From contig DIOT01000047.1 of NCBI GenBank assembly GCA_002426195.1, forward strand, positions 72,291 to 136,290: 64,000 bases of DNA, read 5' to 3'. Under the pieces are notes generated by a model. The model had not been told where the DNA came from. It saw nothing but the letters and a program-made list of their open reading frames with translations, and made no database searches. This document shows positions 19,087 to 28,046 of this stretch, piece after piece. The stretch comes from Bacteroidales bacterium UBA5507. Its GTDB lineage: Bacteria > Bacteroidota > Bacteroidia > Bacteroidales > Lentimicrobiaceae. Each line of letters opens with the position of its first letter. Positions within the stretch are counted from its first letter, which is position 1. The position numbers were made by a program, and so were the translations under genes.

Positions 19087-19212
19087 GTATTATTCTTTTT
19101 CTGACACTCTGGTACGGCAAAGATAATAAAATGAACACGCAATTAAACTTATTTTCTTTAGAAGTGGTTTTGGTATGAATGTTGTTAATTTAATTTCTGA
19201 GAAAAAAAATTA

Positions 19213-19242
19213 TTGAACAAAGCAAAAGGTGTATTACTTTTG
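19213..19242 (+). promoter_or_regulatory. Bacteroidota-type promoter for the DUF1573 gene
   Basis: TTG (19213-19215) is followed by 19 bp and a perfect TAnnTTTG box, TACTTTTG (19235-19242), 51 bp upstream of the ATG at 19294. Confidence 0.7.
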
Positions 19243-19293
19243 TTCTGTTGTTCACATTAATTGTAAATTATCTAACACTTAAAGAATAAAAAA

Positions 19294-19797
19294 ATGAAAA
19301 AATCAGTTTCTATTCTTGCCCTTCTTTTTACGTTTATAACATTCAGCTATGCGCAAGAAGTAAAGAAAACCGTTGACGCAGCTGCAGGAAAAGAGTCTGC
19401 TCAGGTGAAACCTGCTAACCCAAATGCTCCTGAAATATCATTCTCTAAGACTGTACATGATTATGGAACGTTATTCCAGGGAGGTGATGGTAATAGTGAG
19501 TTCGAATTTACTAATACAGGAAAAGAACCTCTGATTTTATCAAGCGTTAAGTCATCATGTGGTTGCACTGTTCCCAGCTGGCCAAGAGAACCGATTATGC
19601 CTGGTAAAAAAGAAGTGATTAAAGTTAAGTATGACACTAAAAGAGTTGGACCCATCAACAAGACTATCACTGTGATGTCAAATGCAAAGACTTCACCTGT
19701 AGTTTTAAAAATTACCGGTAGTATCGTAAAACAAGCTGAAGAAAACACTGTTCCCGAAAAAACTCTGAGTTCCGGTGCTTCTCCTACAGCCAAGTAA
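19294..19797 (+). CDS. DUF1573 (Ig-like) periplasmic protein
   Basis: This is a 167-residue secreted protein with signal peptide MKKSVSILALLFTFITFSYA. Residues 55-145 form the DUF1573 domain, an HYDIN/ASPM-like beta-sandwich: ISFSKTVHDYGTLFQGGDGN, FTNTGKEPLILSSVKSSCGC, then VKYDTKRVGPINKTITV. The SSCGCT motif is the family hallmark. It is a common Bacteroidota protein of unknown role, thought to bind other periplasmic proteins. The C-terminal tail (residues 150-167) is low complexity. It has its own promoter and a terminator 22 bp after the stop, so it is monocistronic. Confidence 0.9.
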   Translation: MKKSVSILALLFTFITFSYAQEVKKTVDAAAGKESAQVKPANPNAPEISFSKTVHDYGTLFQGGDGNSEFEFTNTGKEPLILSSVKSSCGCTVPSWPREPIMPGKKEVIKVKYDTKRVGPINKTITVMSNAKTSPVVLKITGSIVKQAEENTVPEKTLSSGASPTAK

Positions 19798-19819
19798 TTG
19801 ATGCTAAAAAGATTTTATT

Positions 19820-19851
19820 AACTGCCTGTTATTCTACGGGCAGTTTTTTTA
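19820..19851 (+). terminator. Rho-independent terminator after the DUF1573 gene
   Basis: The stem AACTGCC / GGCAGTT (plus one G-T pair) is followed by a run of seven T. Confidence 0.85.
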
Positions 19852-19943
19852 TGCATTTTCTTTTCTTTAAATGATTATTAAGTCCTAATTTTGCCCGACA
19901 AGCAATGACTGTGCTCACAATAACAAACTAAAACATATAAGTA

Positions 19944-21170
19944 ATGCCAAAGATTTCAGAACGTGGCTCTTTGATGCCCGCATCACCAATTCGTAAACTT
20001 GTTCCTTTTGCTGAAGCTGCAAAAAAAAGAGGAATTAAAGTGTATCATTTGAATATTGGTCAACCCGACATTCAAACTCCGGATGTTGCATTAACCGCAC
20101 TGAAAAATTACAATCATAAGGTTATTGAGTACAGTCATTCAGCAGGTAATGAAAGTTACCGCACAAAGCTGGCCGGTTATTATAAGAATTTGGGTATTGA
20201 TATCGATTGCAATCAGATTATTATTACCACAGGAGGTTCGGAAGCTATATTATTTGCATTCAAGAGCTGCCTGAATCCTGGTGAGGAAGTTATTATACCT
20301 GAACCTTTCTATACCAATTACAATGCATTCGCACTCGATGCCGGAATTAAGGTTTTACCCATTACTTCTGATATTAATACTGGATTTGCACTTCCTTCGA
20401 TCAGCGAATTTGAAAAGGCAATTACACCTCGTACTAAAGCTATCATGATCTGTAATCCAAATAATCCTACAGGTTATTTATATAGCAGGGAGGAATTGAT
20501 GCAACTGAGAGATATTGTTCTGAAATATGACCTTTTCTTGTTTGCCGATGAAGTTTACAGGGAATTTTGTTACGATGGAGCAGAGCATTTCAGTGTAATG
20601 CAAATGGAAGGCCTTGAAGAAAATGCCATTCTTATGGACTCAGTTTCAAAAAGGTATAGTGAATGCGGAGTGCGAATCGGCGCTCTGATTTCGAGAAACA
20701 AAACTATTATGAGCTCTGCCCTGAAGTTCGCTCAGGCACGCTTAAGTCCTCCATCACTTGGTCAGGTTATTGGTGAAGCATCTCTTGATACTCCTGCTGA
20801 ATATTTCAAGAATGTATATGATGAATATATAGCCCGTCGTAATTTTGTAATAGGAGCTCTGAACAAAATACCAGGAGTTTACGCCCCTATGCCAAAGGGT
20901 GCTTTCTATTCCGTTATTAGTTTACCTGTAAAAAATGCCGATCATTTCTGTCAATGGTTGCTCGAAAATTTCAGCTATGAAAATCAAACAGTAATGCTGG
21001 CTCCCGCATCAGGCTTCTATGCCACTGCAGGCTCAGGTCTTAATGAAGCTCGTATTGCATACGTTCTTAAACTCGAAGACTTGAAAAATGCCGTTAAATG
21101 TCTTGAAGAAGCTCTTAAAGTTTATCCTTATACAATAAATCCTGCGGTACATAACACTGCAAAGAATTAG
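19944..21170 (+). CDS. Class I/II PLP-dependent aminotransferase
   Basis: This 408-residue fold-type I aminotransferase resembles the aspartate/aromatic group. Seen in order are NIGQPDIQTP (residues 37-46), the PLP phosphate-binding TTGGSEA (95-101), the CNPNNPTGYLYSREEL block with Asn171-type residues, LFADEVYREF, and the Schiff-base Lys236 in MDSVSKRYSECGVRIG. The distal substrate-carboxylate Arg is in NEARIAYVLK. The length is normal. Substrate (aspartate, alanine, aromatic or other) cannot be decided from sequence. It is a monocistronic gene between two terminators. Confidence 0.88.
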   Translation: MPKISERGSLMPASPIRKLVPFAEAAKKRGIKVYHLNIGQPDIQTPDVALTALKNYNHKVIEYSHSAGNESYRTKLAGYYKNLGIDIDCNQIIITTGGSEAILFAFKSCLNPGEEVIIPEPFYTNYNAFALDAGIKVLPITSDINTGFALPSISEFEKAITPRTKAIMICNPNNPTGYLYSREELMQLRDIVLKYDLFLFADEVYREFCYDGAEHFSVMQMEGLEENAILMDSVSKRYSECGVRIGALISRNKTIMSSALKFAQARLSPPSLGQVIGEASLDTPAEYFKNVYDEYIARRNFVIGALNKIPGVYAPMPKGAFYSVISLPVKNADHFCQWLLENFSYENQTVMLAPASGFYATAGSGLNEARIAYVLKLEDLKNAVKCLEEALKVYPYTINPAVHNTAKN

Positions 21171-21207
21171 TAAATACCGGGTTCCGCTATGAACCTGTTT
21201 ACTGTCC

Positions 21208-21253
21208 AAAAGAGAAGAGGTTGATCTTTAACAGACCAACCTCTTCTCTTTTT
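21208..21253. terminator. Bidirectional Rho-independent terminator
   Basis: A 16-bp perfect stem (AAAAGAGAAGAGGTTG / CAACCTCTTCTCTTTT) with a 13-base loop has A-rich and T-rich flanks. It lies between the convergent aminotransferase and NamZ-like genes. Confidence 0.9.
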
Positions 21254-21266
21254 GCAGGTGGAGGGT

Positions 21267-22514
21267 TTAGAAATCCCTGTATAACAGGTATTTTTGCCTG
21301 ATTTCCATAAATTGCTGTATGCCGGGTTGCCATGAATCCTTTATTTGCTGCTCAGTGAATCCTGCCTCAATTTGTTGTCGGAGTTCTGCATTGCCGGCCA
21401 GCTTGTTAAAGAAGGAGCTAAAGAACGTTGATTTACTGCTGTCGGCTTGATACATCTCCAGCAACCAGTTAAGTCTGATTCCTGGTTTCTGAATAATACT
21501 TTCGGCTGAATCTCGCAGGTTGTATCCGTAACATTTCTTTGATTTGTGTGGTGGATTTACTGCTTCAGGCTTGCTTTCCGGTGTAAAAATGAATGAACCA
21601 TGCTTAAACCAGGGGTGCCCGATAACTGTGAAAGGAAAATCTGTACCGCGACCAACACTAACATGTGTGCCTTCAAAAAAGCATAAAGAAGGATAAAGGT
21701 ATATTGCATCCATATCGGGCAAGTTTGGTGAGGGCCTGACAGGCAGACTGTAATAACTTTTATGAGTATAACCTGAGCACTCTACCCAGTCAAGGTCAGC
21801 CTGTGCTTCGCCTTTGAGCCATCTCTCACCATTTATCATCCTTGCGTATTCGGCCATAGTCATTCCATGCACTACAGGAATGGGATGCATTCCAACAAAT
21901 GATTGATATTCAGGTTCCAGAACCGGTCCATCAACATAAAAACCATGAGGATTAGGACGATCAAGGACAAGGATAGGTATGTTGTTTTCTGCACACGCTT
22001 CCATTACCAGCGTTAGTGTTGAGATATATGTATAGAATCTCGCCCCAACATCCTGCAAATCGAATATAACAATATCAATCTGCTCAAGATCTTCAGGAGA
22101 GGGCTTTTTTGAATTCCCGTACAAAGAGATTATTGGCAACCCGGTTTTAGCATCGGTTTGATTATTGATTAGAGCACCCGCCTCTGCTATGCCACGAAAG
22201 CCATGCTCGGGTGAAAATACTTTAACCACATTAATTCCCTCACTTAAGAGTGTATCAACAAGATGGGTTTCATGAACCAAAGAAGTCTGGTTTGCAACAA
22301 CAGCAACCCTTTTATCATGTTTAAGCTTATGGAAATAGTGTCGGGTTCTTTCAGCACCCGGCCTTATTGATATCACTTTTGCAGGCATTGTTGCAGAGAC
22401 TATGTCAACGTCTTTCGCGGGACCTGTTGTTTCCAACAATCTTTTTTGAGCACATGAAGAAATCAGAAAAGTGAGTATTATGAGATAAAAATAACGGGAA
22501 ACGTTATTAGCCAT
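21267..22514 (-). CDS. DUF1343 lipoprotein, exo-beta-N-acetylmuramidase NamZ-like (GH171)
   Basis: DUF1343 proteins were shown in Bacillus subtilis to be exo-beta-N-acetylmuramidases (NamZ, GH171) that release MurNAc from peptidoglycan fragments. Starting at Met 22514 gives 415 residues with lipobox FLISSCAQK. The longer frame to 22586 would overlap the divergent permease promoter, so it is rejected. Family blocks are KRVAVVANQTSLV, VKVFSPEHGFRG, ISLYGNSKKPSPEDL, FDLQDVGARFYTYISTL, VLDRPNPHG and FEGTHVSVGRGTDFPF. Lipidation places it in the periplasm or on the outer membrane. With the Mpl ligase 2 kb away it suggests cell-wall recycling. Confidence 0.88.
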   Translation of the reverse strand: MANNVSRYFYLIILTFLISSCAQKRLLETTGPAKDVDIVSATMPAKVISIRPGAERTRHYFHKLKHDKRVAVVANQTSLVHETHLVDTLLSEGINVVKVFSPEHGFRGIAEAGALINNQTDAKTGLPIISLYGNSKKPSPEDLEQIDIVIFDLQDVGARFYTYISTLTLVMEACAENNIPILVLDRPNPHGFYVDGPVLEPEYQSFVGMHPIPVVHGMTMAEYARMINGERWLKGEAQADLDWVECSGYTHKSYYSLPVRPSPNLPDMDAIYLYPSLCFFEGTHVSVGRGTDFPFTVIGHPWFKHGSFIFTPESKPEAVNPPHKSKKCYGYNLRDSAESIIQKPGIRLNWLLEMYQADSSKSTFFSSFFNKLAGNAELRQQIEAGFTEQQIKDSWQPGIQQFMEIRQKYLLYRDF

Positions 22515-22574
22515 ACAATAGAGTTTTATGTTTACAGTAGTGATTACAATACTTACAAATCTAAACGATATTGT

Positions 22575-22582
22575 TAACTTTG
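22575..22582 (+). promoter_or_regulatory. -7 box TAACTTTG that fixes the permease start
   Basis: A perfect TAnnTTTG box lies just downstream of the TTG codon at 22571 that would open the longest frame. Transcription from it should begin near 22589, so that TTG cannot be used and the GTG at 22598 is the likely start. The -33 region is weak. Confidence 0.55.
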
Positions 22583-22597
22583 CCAAAATTGCTGCAC

Positions 22598-23818
22598 GTG
22601 AACTTTGAATATTTTATAAGCAGACGTATCAGAGCCCGGTCAGATGCCTCATTCTCACGTCCCATTGTAAAAGTAGCTATGGCCGGAATTGCTTTGGGTT
22701 TAGCAGTAATGCTCATTTCGGTTGCCGTATTGAATGGATTCCAGAAAGAAATAAGAGAGAAAGTTGTTGGTTTTGGTTCTCATATCCAAATCTCTCATTT
22801 TGATTCAAATAATTCTTATGAGCTCTCACCTGTTTTGATGGAAGATGAGACAATTGAGCAATTAAAACAAATTGAAGGTATTAAGCAGGTTAATGGATTT
22901 GCTGTTAAAGCGGGGATAATTAAAACCAACGACCAAATGCATGGGGTTGTTTTAAAAGGCGTTGGTGATGATTTTAACTGGGACTTTTTCAAAGACCGGA
23001 TTATAGAAGGCAGACCTCCTTTGCTTAATGATACTGCAAATTCAAACGATATTCTGATCTCCAGGAAAATAGCCGACCTTATGAACTATAAGACAGGCGA
23101 TGATGTGAGAATGTATTTTATTATAGATAATCAGATTAGAGGTCGAAAATTTTCCATTTCAGGAATTTATGAAACAGGTCTCACTGAGTTTGATGAAATG
23201 TATGTTCTCGGTGATATCAGACATATTCAGAGACTTAATCAATGGTCAGGAGGGGAGGTTTCGGGTTATGAAGTATTAATTGATGATTTTGAGAACCTCG
23301 ATAAAACAGCTCTGGAAGTTTATTCTGTAATCGATTATGATCTTGATGCTCAGACAATTCAACAACTATACCCTCAAATTTTTGACTGGATTCAGATACA
23401 AGATTTAAATGTGGTAATTATTCTTGTCTTAATGTCACTGGTATCGGGTATTACTATCATATCAACCCTGTTAATTCTCATTCTGGAGCATACTAACGAT
23501 ATTGGGATTCTGAAAGCAATGGGCACCAGCAACTTAAAAATCAGAAAGATCTTTATGTATGCAACTCTTTATATTGCTTTTTATGGTCTGTTATGGGGAA
23601 ATCTTTTTGCAGGACTGCTGTTATGGTTGCAAAAATCATTCGGGCTAATACCATTACCTGAGGATTCTTACTTCCTATCACAGGTTCCTGTATCAATAAC
23701 TGCATGGGACTTTGTATTGCTAAATTCAGCAGTTATCATTGTATGTTTCGTGATGATGCTAATACCTTCTCTTGTAATAAGATACATTAGCCCAATTAAA
23801 GCAATACGTTACGAATAA
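22598..23818 (+). CDS. FtsX-like ABC permease, LolC/LolE lipoprotein-release type
   Basis: LolC/E-type permeases pair with the LolD ATPase to extract lipoproteins from the inner membrane for outer-membrane delivery. From GTG 22598 the protein has 406 residues starting MNFEYFISRRI, the normal family start. It has one N-terminal transmembrane helix (about 27-48, VAMAGIALGLAVMLISVAV), a large periplasmic domain (LKGVGDDFNWDFFKDRIIEG; FSISGIYETGLTEFDEMYV), and three C-terminal helices (about 265-400), with FtsX motif THDIGILKAMG-like TNDIGILKAMG. The LolD partner is not in the window. The stop is 4 bp from the convergent cysH stop. Other FtsX-type functions are possible. Confidence 0.85.
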   Translation: MNFEYFISRRIRARSDASFSRPIVKVAMAGIALGLAVMLISVAVLNGFQKEIREKVVGFGSHIQISHFDSNNSYELSPVLMEDETIEQLKQIEGIKQVNGFAVKAGIIKTNDQMHGVVLKGVGDDFNWDFFKDRIIEGRPPLLNDTANSNDILISRKIADLMNYKTGDDVRMYFIIDNQIRGRKFSISGIYETGLTEFDEMYVLGDIRHIQRLNQWSGGEVSGYEVLIDDFENLDKTALEVYSVIDYDLDAQTIQQLYPQIFDWIQIQDLNVVIILVLMSLVSGITIISTLLILILEHTNDIGILKAMGTSNLKIRKIFMYATLYIAFYGLLWGNLFAGLLLWLQKSFGLIPLPEDSYFLSQVPVSITAWDFVLLNSAVIIVCFVMMLIPSLVIRYISPIKAIRYE

Positions 23819-23822
23819 ACTT

Positions 23823-24533
23823 CTACTTTTTGTGTAATCCGCACTCTCTGGTTTCAGGGTTTTCCCACCACCATCTTCCTGCTCTGATATCTTCACCCGG
23901 TTGAACAGCACGAGTGCATGGTTGACATCCAATGCTGGGAAATCCTTTGTCATGTAGCTTGTTGTACGGAACCTTATTTTCACGAATATAATTCCACACT
24001 TGTTGTTCTGTCCAATCAATAATAGGATTAACCTTGATCAATCCATTCTTTTCATCCCACTCGATGTTTTTCATATCTTTCCTTGTGGGCGATTGTCCTT
24101 TACGAAGTCCGCATACCCACACATCCAGTCCTGTAAATGCTCTTTTCAGGGGTTCCATTTTTCTTACAAAACAACATAATTCGCGGTTTTCGATGCTATC
24201 GTAAAACAGGTTAATCCCCTTTTCAGTTACCATTTTCTGAACTGATTCAGCTTGAGGATAAAATATATTGATCTTTAAATTGTACTTTTTTGTTGTCAGG
24301 TCGAGTAAGTCATATGTCTCAGGAAATAGTCTGCCTGTATCGAGTGTGAAAATATAAGGATTGGATGTAATTTGAGACAACATATGAGTAATCACCTGGT
24401 CCTCAGCACCCAAACTTGTAGAAAAGCCAACATTACCATCAAACTCATTGAAAAAATAGTGCAATACTTCATTTGCTGATTTTCCTTCAAGTATCAGCGA
24501 AAGCTCATCGTAGACCTGAACTCTGTTTTCCAT
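23823..24533 (-). CDS. cysH: Phosphoadenylyl/adenylyl-sulfate reductase
   Basis: This enzyme reduces APS or PAPS to sulfite with thioredoxin in assimilatory sulfate reduction. The 236-residue protein carries STSLGAEDQVITHM (residues 38-51), TLDTGRLFPETYDL (63-76), the paired CC at 120-121, GLRKGQSPTRKDM (142-154), Cys203 and Cys206 in GCQPC, and catalytic Cys231 in ECGLHKK. The CC...CxxC set binds a [4Fe-4S] cluster, which points to APS rather than PAPS as substrate. No other cys genes are next to it, so the rest of the pathway lies elsewhere. It converges on the permease gene with a 4-bp gap. Confidence 0.92.
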   Translation of the reverse strand: MENRVQVYDELSLILEGKSANEVLHYFFNEFDGNVGFSTSLGAEDQVITHMLSQITSNPYIFTLDTGRLFPETYDLLDLTTKKYNLKINIFYPQAESVQKMVTEKGINLFYDSIENRELCCFVRKMEPLKRAFTGLDVWVCGLRKGQSPTRKDMKNIEWDEKNGLIKVNPIIDWTEQQVWNYIRENKVPYNKLHDKGFPSIGCQPCTRAVQPGEDIRAGRWWWENPETRECGLHKK

Positions 24534-24640
24534 ACATCAAAAAAGTTTGTGACAAAGGTACATATTAAGCAGCAACCGCATAAGCTAAACAAGCGAGAAA
24601 CTATTTTGTGTATTTTCGTGCCACTATTGATACAACGCTG

Positions 24641-25999
24641 ATGAAAGTACATTTTATTGCCATAGGAGGAAGCGCAATGCACAATCTTGCACTTGCCCTT
24701 CACAGAAAAGGTTACGAAGTTTCAGGATCTGATGATGAAATCTTTGAACCAGCTTTATCAAGACTGAAGACTGCTGGGATATTACCGGAAAATACCGGCT
24801 GGTTTCCCGGGAAGATAAATGATGGCATTGATGCTATTATTCTCGGTATGCACGCACGGGAGGATAATCCTGAGCTTCAGAAAGCCAGGGAAATAGGACT
24901 GAAGATTTTCTCCTACCCCGAGTACCTTTATGAACAATCGAAAGATAAACAGAGAATAGTAATAGGAGGGAGTCATGGTAAGACAACTATTACAGCCATT
25001 ATACTTCATGTAATGAGAAGCTTGAATATTGAGACTGATTATATGGTAGGTGCTCAGCTTGAAGGATTTGATGTAATGGTAAAAACTACTGACACAGCAA
25101 AATACATGGTAATAGAAGGAGATGAATATCTTACTTCGCCTATAGACAGGAGACCCAAATTTCATGTTTACAAGCCCGATATAGGAGTTATCAGTGGTAT
25201 TGCATGGGACCATATCAATGTATTTCCAACCTTTGAAAATTATGTAGATCAATTCAGAATATTTGCTGAAATGATTCCTGAGAATGGTTCGCTGGTTTAT
25301 TGTGCTGAGGACAAGATTGTGACTGATGTGTCACGAAGTAAAAATATAAAGGCTGGTATTATATCCTATAAAGCACCCGATTACTATATTAAAGATGGCA
25401 CGAGCATAATAAAATACAATGACCATGAATATCCGATGCTTGTATTCGGGCATCATAATATGCTGAATATTGAAGCAGCACGAAGCGTATTAGAGCTCAT
25501 CGGTGTTAGACCTGATGATTTCTATAGTTCTGTCGCTTCTTTTAAAGGTGCGGCTAAAAGACTTGAGCTAATCAGCAGTATCGGAAAAACGAATATTTAT
25601 AAAGATTTTGCGCATAGTCCTTCAAAACTTAAAGCAACCATTGAGGCTGTAAAAGGTCAGTTTCCCGATCGAAAGCTTATTGCATGTATGGAACTTCATA
25701 CTTTTAGTAGTCTTAACACCTCATTTCTGGAGCAATACGAAGGTAGCATGGACAATGCAGACACAGCTATTGTCTATTACAATAGACATGCGCTTGACCT
25801 GAAAAAATTACCGTACTTTGAAACGAGTGTAGTTGCTGATGCTTTTAAGAGGCAAGACTTAATAGTTTTTAATGAGACAACGGGATTACTGGAATTTCTT
25901 CTAGGTCGTAATTATAAAAACACAAACCTACTGATAATGAGTTCGGGAAATTTTGACGGTCTGGACCTTAAGAAGTTATCAGAGGTGATTAATGGATAG
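24641..25999 (+). CDS. mpl: UDP-N-acetylmuramate:L-alanyl-gamma-D-glutamyl-meso-DAP ligase
   Basis: Mpl reattaches recycled murein tripeptide to UDP-MurNAc in the cytoplasm. Starting at ATG 24641 gives 452 residues beginning MKVHFIAIGGSAMHNLALAL, the standard Mur-ligase nucleotide fold; the GTG at 24608 adds residues unlike the family. The ATP loop is GGSHGKTT (109-116), followed by EGDEYLTSPIDRRPKF, which is characteristic of Mpl, and KDFAHSPSKLKATIEA in the C-terminal domain. A TATTTTCG box at 24611 fits a -7 element. Its last 21 bases overlap the end of the convergent histidine kinase gene. With NamZ nearby it points to peptidoglycan recycling. Confidence 0.92.
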   Translation: MKVHFIAIGGSAMHNLALALHRKGYEVSGSDDEIFEPALSRLKTAGILPENTGWFPGKINDGIDAIILGMHAREDNPELQKAREIGLKIFSYPEYLYEQSKDKQRIVIGGSHGKTTITAIILHVMRSLNIETDYMVGAQLEGFDVMVKTTDTAKYMVIEGDEYLTSPIDRRPKFHVYKPDIGVISGIAWDHINVFPTFENYVDQFRIFAEMIPENGSLVYCAEDKIVTDVSRSKNIKAGIISYKAPDYYIKDGTSIIKYNDHEYPMLVFGHHNMLNIEAARSVLELIGVRPDDFYSSVASFKGAAKRLELISSIGKTNIYKDFAHSPSKLKATIEAVKGQFPDRKLIACMELHTFSSLNTSFLEQYEGSMDNADTAIVYYNRHALDLKKLPYFETSVVADAFKRQDLIVFNETTGLLEFLLGRNYKNTNLLIMSSGNFDGLDLKKLSEVING

Positions 26000-27922
26000 A
26001 AATTTCGATATTATATCAAAGAGTTCAACCCTGTTGATAGGTTTAGAAATATAACCGCTGAAACCTGATTGGAGGCATCTTTCTTTATCACCACTCATAG
26101 CGTAAGCAGTGGTGGCAATAATTGGCACGCTCTCGTTAGATTCCCTTATTTTAGCTGTAGCTTCATAGCCATTCATAAAGGGCATCTTAATATCCATTAA
26201 CACCAGGTCTATATTTGGATTTTCGTTGAACTTCAGAACAGCATCTTCTCCATCGGAAGCAGCTATTATGTTTACACTTGTTGGAGCAAGAAGCCTGACT
26301 ATATAAGCGAAATTAGTGGGGTCATCTTCGGCAATAAGGAATGTTTGAGATGAATAATCTGGATTATTCTGATTATCAGATATAAACGGGTTGTTTATGT
26401 ATACTTGTCTCCACTTTAACGGAATATAAAAACCGAAGTCGGAACCTTTACCAGCAGGCTTATAAAATAAGTGCCCTCCAAGTGCTTCAACATAAGCTTT
26501 AGAAATACTTAAACCGAGACCTGTACCGCCGTGTTTTCTGTTATAGCCTTCATCGCCCTGACGGAATCTTTCAAAAATAATCTTCTCGTTTTGTGGTGGG
26601 ATGCCAACACCGGTATCAACTACATGGACTTCAATAGCATCAGGTTTCATCATGCAGGTTACTCTGATAACACCCTCTTCAGTAAATTTAATCGCATTAT
26701 CGATCAGGCAACTGATTACTTTTACAATCTTCTGTTCATCAGAATACAGTATAATATTATTATCGAATCCGATGGTTAACAGATTTAATCCTTTAGCTTC
26801 AGCTGAATTTTTGTAATAGTCATTAATGTTATGCTGCAATGATTCCAGATCGAACTCATTCCTGGATATGGTAATCTCTTCTGTCTCGATTTTTGAAATT
26901 TCAATTATGTCGGTGATAATGCCAAGTAACTTAACTGAGTTTTCCTGAATTGTATGGATGAAGAATTTTTCATCTTCGTCAGCTTTGTCCAGGTCGGACA
27001 AAAGCTGTGAGAAACCAAGTATTGCATTCATTGGAGTTCTCACTTCATGACTTAAATTGGCAAGAAATGAAGTCTTAAGCTTGTCACTTTCCTCAGCATG
27101 AGTTTTTGCCTGAATCAAATCTCTTTCGAACATCTTTCTGTATGTGATATCTTCGGTCACTACAAGAGCTCTGAATTGTTCATTCTCATTATCCAATTCA
27201 GGGATGATATTTATTGATAAGAACTTTTGCGCACCTGATTCTTTATGTGTTGCCTGAATAACAATATGATCTACCGGCTTACTGCTGTCATAGCTGTTTC
27301 TGGAAGCATATTTCCAAAGATCGACAGTTGTGCCGTCATCATAGAAAAACTGCCATTCTGCGAGAAAGTCTTCAATGCTTATGTGTTCATCAGAAAGTCC
27401 ATATATATTCATAGCTGAAGGATTAATCATACTGATTCTTCCATCACCATGAACGTAAAAGACACCCTGAGTAATAGAGTTGAAGAGACGTTTGTATCGC
27501 TCTTCACTTAATTTAAGGGCGTTCTGAGCTTCCCTGTTCTGTTTAAGGATCCTCGATTTATCATAAGCTTCTTTAATAGCAAAGGGCAGTCGAAGTATTT
27601 TCTCTTTGAGTATATAATCAAAAGCCCCTGATTTCATGCACTTTACTGCAGTTTCTTCATTTATTGAACCGGTGTGAATAATTACAGGTGTGTAAGGAGA
27701 ATACTCAAGAACTATCTTCAAAGCATCCATCCCTGTGAAGGAAGGCATGGAGTAATCTGATATGACTACATCAGGTTTAAAATTAATAAGGTTTTCTATA
27801 AAGTCTTTTCTATTATCAACCCTAATACTATCGAATTCGATACCAGCCTTTCGTAGTTCTAATTCAGCAAGTTCCATGTCCTCAGGAACATCCTCTGCAA
27901 ATAAGATCTTGTATCTGGTCAT
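25979..27922 (-). CDS. Hybrid histidine kinase: receiver-PAS-HisKA-HATPase-receiver
   Basis: This is a soluble 647-residue two-component protein with no membrane segment. In order it has an N-terminal receiver (1-120, phospho-acceptor Asp56 in VVISDYSMP), a PAS domain (about 140-265), HisKA with His292 in LANLSHEVRTPMNA, a HATPase_c domain (N-box LIDNAIKF, VVDTGVGIP, GTGLGLSISKAYVE; about 340-500), and a C-terminal receiver with Asp577 in LVLMDIKMPFMNG. It is probably driven by an upstream phosphodonor and passes phosphate to an unlinked partner, since no response regulator is adjacent. Its stop codon lies inside the mpl coding end, a 21-bp tail-to-tail overlap. Confidence 0.9.
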   Translation of the reverse strand: MTRYKILFAEDVPEDMELAELELRKAGIEFDSIRVDNRKDFIENLINFKPDVVISDYSMPSFTGMDALKIVLEYSPYTPVIIHTGSINEETAVKCMKSGAFDYILKEKILRLPFAIKEAYDKSRILKQNREAQNALKLSEERYKRLFNSITQGVFYVHGDGRISMINPSAMNIYGLSDEHISIEDFLAEWQFFYDDGTTVDLWKYASRNSYDSSKPVDHIVIQATHKESGAQKFLSINIIPELDNENEQFRALVVTEDITYRKMFERDLIQAKTHAEESDKLKTSFLANLSHEVRTPMNAILGFSQLLSDLDKADEDEKFFIHTIQENSVKLLGIITDIIEISKIETEEITISRNEFDLESLQHNINDYYKNSAEAKGLNLLTIGFDNNIILYSDEQKIVKVISCLIDNAIKFTEEGVIRVTCMMKPDAIEVHVVDTGVGIPPQNEKIIFERFRQGDEGYNRKHGGTGLGLSISKAYVEALGGHLFYKPAGKGSDFGFYIPLKWRQVYINNPFISDNQNNPDYSSQTFLIAEDDPTNFAYIVRLLAPTSVNIIAASDGEDAVLKFNENPNIDLVLMDIKMPFMNGYEATAKIRESNESVPIIATTAYAMSGDKERCLQSGFSGYISKPINRVELFDIISKFLSINHL

Positions 27923-27995
27923 ATGCCTTCTTATGAGTCTATGCCAAAAATAATAAATTTATAAGACATCATATACATTTTGTAACTTTATTTAT

Positions 27996-28030
27996 AAAAA
28001 AAAAGCTGCCTGATTCAGGCAGCTTTTTTT
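27996..28030 (-). terminator. Rho-independent terminator after clpC
   Basis: A 14-bp perfect stem (AAAAAAGCTGCCTG / CAGGCAGCTTTTTT) with an ATT loop and A/T flanks lies 17 bp beyond the clpC stop, on the way to the kinase start at 27922. The symmetry allows use on either strand. Confidence 0.9.
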
Positions 28031-28046
28031 CTTAATATATCAACCC

